Of a stretch of 64,000 nt of DNA, positions 59,690 through 64,000 are shown one piece after another (positions within the stretch are counted from its first letter, which is position 1; each line of letters begins with the position of its first letter). A model generated the notes under the pieces. That model was not told where the DNA came from, made no database searches, and worked only from the letters and a program-made list of their open reading frames with translations. The position numbers were made by a program, and so were the translations under genes. Origin of the DNA: Ziziphus jujuba (taxonomy: Eukaryota; Streptophyta; Magnoliopsida; Rosales; Rhamnaceae); the NCBI RefSeq assembly GCF_031755915.1, contig NC_083387.1, forward strand, positions 11,119,001 to 11,183,000, in the 5' to 3' direction.

Positions 59690-62600
59690 CACTGTTTCAT
59701 CATAAAAATGGGCAGAAGACTAACCTCCATAGTGATCCATATTAGTTTTTACAACTGCGTTCTCCCATGGAACCTAGATTTTGGGATCTCCAATCAACTA
59801 GGTTGGTTTCCATCGTATCGACTTCTTTTACAGGCTTCAATCTCATTCCCTATATGATTTCTCAACTAATTTTTTATTTAACCCTTTGGTTAGCAGATCC
59901 ACAATGTTATTTTTTGACTTTACATAGTCTATCAAGATAACTTCAATTGAGATTAACTGTTTAACAAATTGTGTCTTCAACGAATGTGTCTAGACTTTTC
60001 ATTATACATAATATTTTGTGCTCTGCCAATTGCAGATTGACTATCATAATGTAAACTTATTGCTGACAAAGATTTAGGTAACCTTTAAATGTCCTTTAAA
60101 AATTTGCGTAACCATTTAACCTCTTCACCACATTTGTCTAATGCAATAAAGTCAAATTCTATTGTGGATCGAGCTATAACAGTTTGTTTTGAGGACTTTC
60201 ATGTTACAGCTGCACCTGCTAATATGAACACATAACCACTCGTAGACTTTGAATTCTTGATATCTGATATCCAATTATACTGTATCCTTCTTATACAGCA
60301 GGATATCTTATATAGTGCAGTCTATAATCACGAGTATATCGTAAGTACCTTAGCACTCTAACGATTCATTTCCAATGACCATCATTTGGATTACTCGTGC
60401 ATCTACTCGGTCTACTTATAGCATATGTTATGTTAGATTTTGTACAATTCATCAAGTATATTAGACTTCCAATCACACTTGCATATTTCACTTGAGATAC
60501 ACTCTCTTTTATTTTTGGATAAGTGTTAACTTACATCTATGGGTATTTTGGTTATATAAGTATCATCTTTACTAAACTTAGTCTGTATTTTATTCACATA
60601 ATGCGTTTAACTAAGAATGATTGCATTCAAAGTCCTAGTGATTTTCATTTTTAAAATCACATTAGCAAGCCCTATATCTTAATGTCAAATTTGAATTTTG
60701 ACATTATTTTTGTAGTTTAGACCATGCTGTCGTTACTACCTACAATAAGTATATCATCTACATACAAACAAAAAATAATATATCTAGTCTCTGCATCTTT
60801 TACATAGACATATTTATCACACTCATTTATTTTAAATTCATTATTTAACATGGTACTATCCAATTTTTTATGCCACTTTTTTTGAGCTTATTTTAGTCCT
60901 TACAAGGATTTTACCAATTTGTAGACTTTCTTTTCTTATTCTGGTGTGGAGAAACTCTCAAGTTGTTTCATGTAGATCTTTTCATGAAGATTTCCATTAA
61001 GAAAAGCTGTTTTAACATCCATTTGATGTACTTCAAGATTTCGTAATGCAGGGATCGCTAGTACAATCCTTATAGAATTTATTCCAGTTACTGGAGAATA
61101 TGTATCAAAATAATCAAAGCCTTCTTGCTGATTGTATCCTTTAATTACAAGTCTTGCCTTGTATTTATCTATTGTTCATCTGCTTTCATTCTCTTTTTAA
61201 ATATCCATTTGTAACCCAATGGTTTACAACTTGGAAGAAGATCTACTAACTCTGAGGTATGATTCTGCAAGATGGAATCAATTTCACTTTTTATGGCTTC
61301 TTTCTAAAACTTTTCTCCAAGAGAGTTTACAGCTTCTTAAAAGCTCTAAAATTCACTTTCTAGCATGTAAGTAAGAAAATCTAAACGAAAGGATTTTTCC
61401 AGTCTTACTCTCTTTCTTTGTCTAATATCAATCTCAGTCTTAACTTCTGTCTTTTGTTCTTGATCACTATCATGATTATTCTCATTGACAGCATCATATG
61501 TTTGTTTTGACAAACTCGGTCATTCTTTAAATTTATATAGAAAAATGTGCTAAAAAAATATGCAATTTTCGATTTCATTATCGTGTTCTTGCGTATATGA
61601 AGAATTTCAGACCTATACACAAGAAATCAATATGTACTACTATTTTGTGCATAACCTATGAAGATGTAATAAATTGTTTTGGGATCTATAACCTATGAAG
61701 ATGTAATCAATTGTTTTGGGATCTATCTTCACTTTCTTAGGAGTAGGTACCACTACTTTGATTAGACACTCTCACACTTTCTAAAAAGTAGATACCACTA
61801 CTTTGGCTAGACACCCCCACACTTGTAAATATTTATAGGAAGATTATCTTCCTTTTCAAAGCTTATAAGGCGTCTTCACTTGATCTTTCTAGGACACCTT
61901 ATTTTAAATGTAGTTTGAAGACAACATGCTTTTCCCCCACAAGTTCTGAGATAATCCCGAACTTATCAGCATTGCATTCATCATATCTTTTAAGGTACAA
62001 TTTTTCCATTCAACCACACCATTTGACTGTGGTGAATATGGTGGAGTAACTTATAACAGCCCAAATCATCCGCGTTCGATATTGTCCTCTTTGGGCCTGG
62101 GGAATCCTCTTACAACCCAGCCCTCAAGGTTTTGTCAAAACGTATCGTACGAGAAAGGTATCCACACCACCGTATAAGGCGTGCTTCGTTCCCCTTTCCA
62201 ACCGATGTGAGACTTCACAATCCTCCCCCCTTGGGGCTCAGCGTCCTCGCTGGCACACCGATCCGGGTACTGGCTCTGATACCATCTGTAACAGCCCAGA
62301 CCACTGCGTCCGATATTATCCTTTTTGGGCCTGAGGGATTCTCTTACAACCCAGCCCTCAAGGTTTTGTCAAAACGCATTGTACGGGAAAGGTATCCACA
62401 CCATCTTATAAGGCGTGCTTCGTTCCCCTTTCCAACCGATATGAGACTTCACAAACTTCATATCTAATACCATGTTGAGCATAATACTCACCAAATGGAG
62501 TTATATACTCTCCATCATGATCACTTCTTATTACTTTAATCTTTTCATTGAGTTAATTCTCAACTTCAGTTTTGTAGAGAATAAAATGTTCAATTGTCTC

Positions 62601-64000
62601 ATCTTTGCTCTTAAGTAAGTATACATAGTAGTATTCTATGTTATTATCGATAAATGTGATAAAATATTTATTACCTCCTCTAGTTGTTGCGAATTTCAAG
62701 TCACATATATCACTATGTTTTAAATCTAAAGGTTTGGTATTCCTTTCAATCGTTTGATATGATAATCTCATACTTTTTGCCTCTACATAAGTTTCACACT
62801 TATGGTTGGAATCAATTTCAAATATGAAAATATGATTCAAATTAATTGACCTCCATAAAGAATTATAATTAACATGACCTAGTCTACCATGTCACAAATT
62901 GGAAGACTCAAGTAAATAAGCAGAAGAAGTACTAGCTTGATTAATTTCATTTGGCTTTATAGTCATTACACTCTGTTTAAATAAACTATTAACTGCATAG
63001 CCTTTTCCCACAAACATTCCATACTTGAACAAAACAATCTTATCAGACTTGAAAACCATGCTTGCCTAGAAGCGATCCAGACATCAGATTTTTACGAATG
63101 TCTGGTATATACAGCACATTGTTCAGAGTCAGGTTTTTTTTCAGAGCTCATCTTTAAGAATACTTTGTCCTCTCCTTGGATTTCAAACGTGGCAGAACTG
63201 TTCATGAACAACTTCTCTCCATTTTTACTTGATTCAAAAGAAGTAAACAAGTTCTTGTCTGAATATACGTAGCGGGTCGCACCAGTATCAATCCACTACT
63301 CTTTAGGATTTAATCTCATCAAGTTTACTTTAGAGACAATAGTACTCAAATCGATATCATCAACTTCTCGAGTGATTTGCTCCATCATCTGTGCTTCTTT
63401 GTTCTTCTTCTTTTTCGAAAGCCTACATTTTGCCGCTTTATGATCCATTTTATCATAGTTAAAGTATTTGCTTTGAAACTTGGCCTTCTTGGAGATCTCT
63501 CATATAAGCCCCCATTTGAAATCTCTTTCAATTTTCTTCTTATTTTTTGAGCATTGATCATGCTCCACAATATTGATTTTGACCTTAACTTTCAAAGATC
63601 TTTTATTCGTATTGTCATCTTCGGTATGAAGTTTGCCAATACAAGTCTACATATCTATTTCCTTCCCCTTATATTTGAGGTAATTCTTGAAGTCTTTCCA
63701 ACAAGGTGGTAGCATCTCAATCATAGTTGTTATTTGAAAGGCTTCACTAATTATCATCTCTTCAGCAATAAGTTATTGTATGAGCACTTATAATTCATGT
63801 ACTTGACTCATTAAAGGCTTTGAATCCACTATCATGAATTCCAAGAATCAGCCTACTACAAACTTTTCGGAACCAGCATTCTTTGTTTTGTACTAGCGAT
63901 CCAAAGTTTTCCATAGCTCTTTTGCTGTTTTCGTGCTACAGTACACTCCGTATAAAGCATCTGATAGACTATTCAGGATATAATTCTGACATAAATAATC
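59690..64000 (-). pseudogene. Ty1/copia gag-pol, decayed, runs off the window
   Basis: In minus-strand order: gag with an LSDALYG start-of-domain block near 63960 and a lysine-rich zinc-knuckle region at about 63420-63480; protease WIDTGAT near 63285; integrase with the CETYVEAK and HSDICDLKF blocks (62840-62553) and RSDHDGEY near 62510. Reverse transcriptase follows with the YVDD box at about 60752-60763, then RNase H with a DSQSAIG box near 60035. The order protease-integrase-RT-RNase H defines Ty1/copia. Many stops and frame changes mean no working protein. A TRIM is inserted in the integrase region. The 5' end and 5' LTR lie beyond 64000. Confidence 0.75.
62053..62453 (-). mobile_element. 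TRIM retrotransposon nested in the copia integrase
   Basis: Two ~167-bp direct repeats (62053-62219 and 62287-62453) flank a 67-base middle. On the minus strand the first LTR (62453-62287) runs TGTGAAGTC to TTACA. It is followed two bases later by TGGTATCAGAGCCA, an initiator tRNA-Met primer-binding site. The middle ends in a purine-rich CCCCAAGGGGGGAGGA tract just before the second LTR. These are all the cis parts of an LTR retrotransposon without genes, about 400 bp long. An AACT(T) short duplication flanks it. It interrupts copia integrase between the RSDHDGEY region and the later NGVAERKN-type region. Confidence 0.85.

Noticed and set aside
62132..62467. 111-codon frame with an internal repeat (KRIVRERYPHH)
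   Set aside because: The repeat is the two LTRs of the TRIM; not a protein.
1..64000. CRISPR array, bacterial operon, rRNA or tRNA genes
   Set aside because: No spacer-repeat pattern, no recognisable tRNA or rRNA, and spliced plant genes throughout; the one tRNA-like word is the TRIM primer-binding site.

Overview
This is a nuclear window from a flowering plant, almost certainly a eudicot. The supporting evidence is intron-rich genes with AT-rich introns and GT-AG junctions, AT-rich intergenic DNA full of simple repeats, and plant-only gene families (phragmoplast kinesin-12, SnRK2 kinase, EMB1273). It also carries typical plant mobile DNA: an endogenous caulimovirid, a Ty1/copia element, a TRIM and MITEs. 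Species cannot be fixed from the sequence alone.

Layout. Bases 1-21500 are gene-poor. They hold a wrecked 2-oxoglutarate/Fe(II) dioxygenase gene whose promoter and first exon lie near 0.7-1.05 kb and whose last exon lies near 13.6-13.86 kb. Between the two ends are a 1.25-kb foldback element with ~220-bp inverted ends and a ~9.3-kb rearranged endogenous pararetrovirus locus. That locus has one long minus-strand copy, one partial plus-strand copy forming a ~2.5-kb inverted repeat with it, and a third minus-strand piece. Further on come a ~585-bp tandem duplication, a possible 56-aa peptide gene, the 3' tail of a LINE-like element and a MITE.

Bases 21500-57100 are a gene-rich island with five genes that I could assemble exon by exon into open reading frames. 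Four are on the plus strand: a kinesin-12 of the POK2/KIN12D class (37 coding exons, 2909 aa), plastid N-acetyl-gamma-glutamyl-phosphate reductase (13 exons, 392 aa), EMB1273 (3 exons, 235 aa) and a two-KH-domain RNA-binding protein (7 exons, 568 aa). The fifth is on the minus strand: a SnRK2.6/OST1-type ABA-pathway kinase (9 exons, 362 aa). These are unrelated housekeeping or signalling functions (cell-plate positioning, arginine synthesis, plastid and embryo development, RNA binding, drought signalling). Nothing suggests they form one system.

Bases 57100-64000 are repeat DNA: a second copy of the same MITE, then the 3' LTR and decayed gag-pol of a minus-strand Ty1/copia element that runs off the window. 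A small TRIM retrotransposon is nested in its integrase region.

The most unusual part is the inverted pararetrovirus locus inside the dioxygenase gene. It could give a long hairpin RNA if transcribed. Exon boundaries were assigned by eye from splice sites, reading frame and remembered family sequences. They have not been checked against transcripts.
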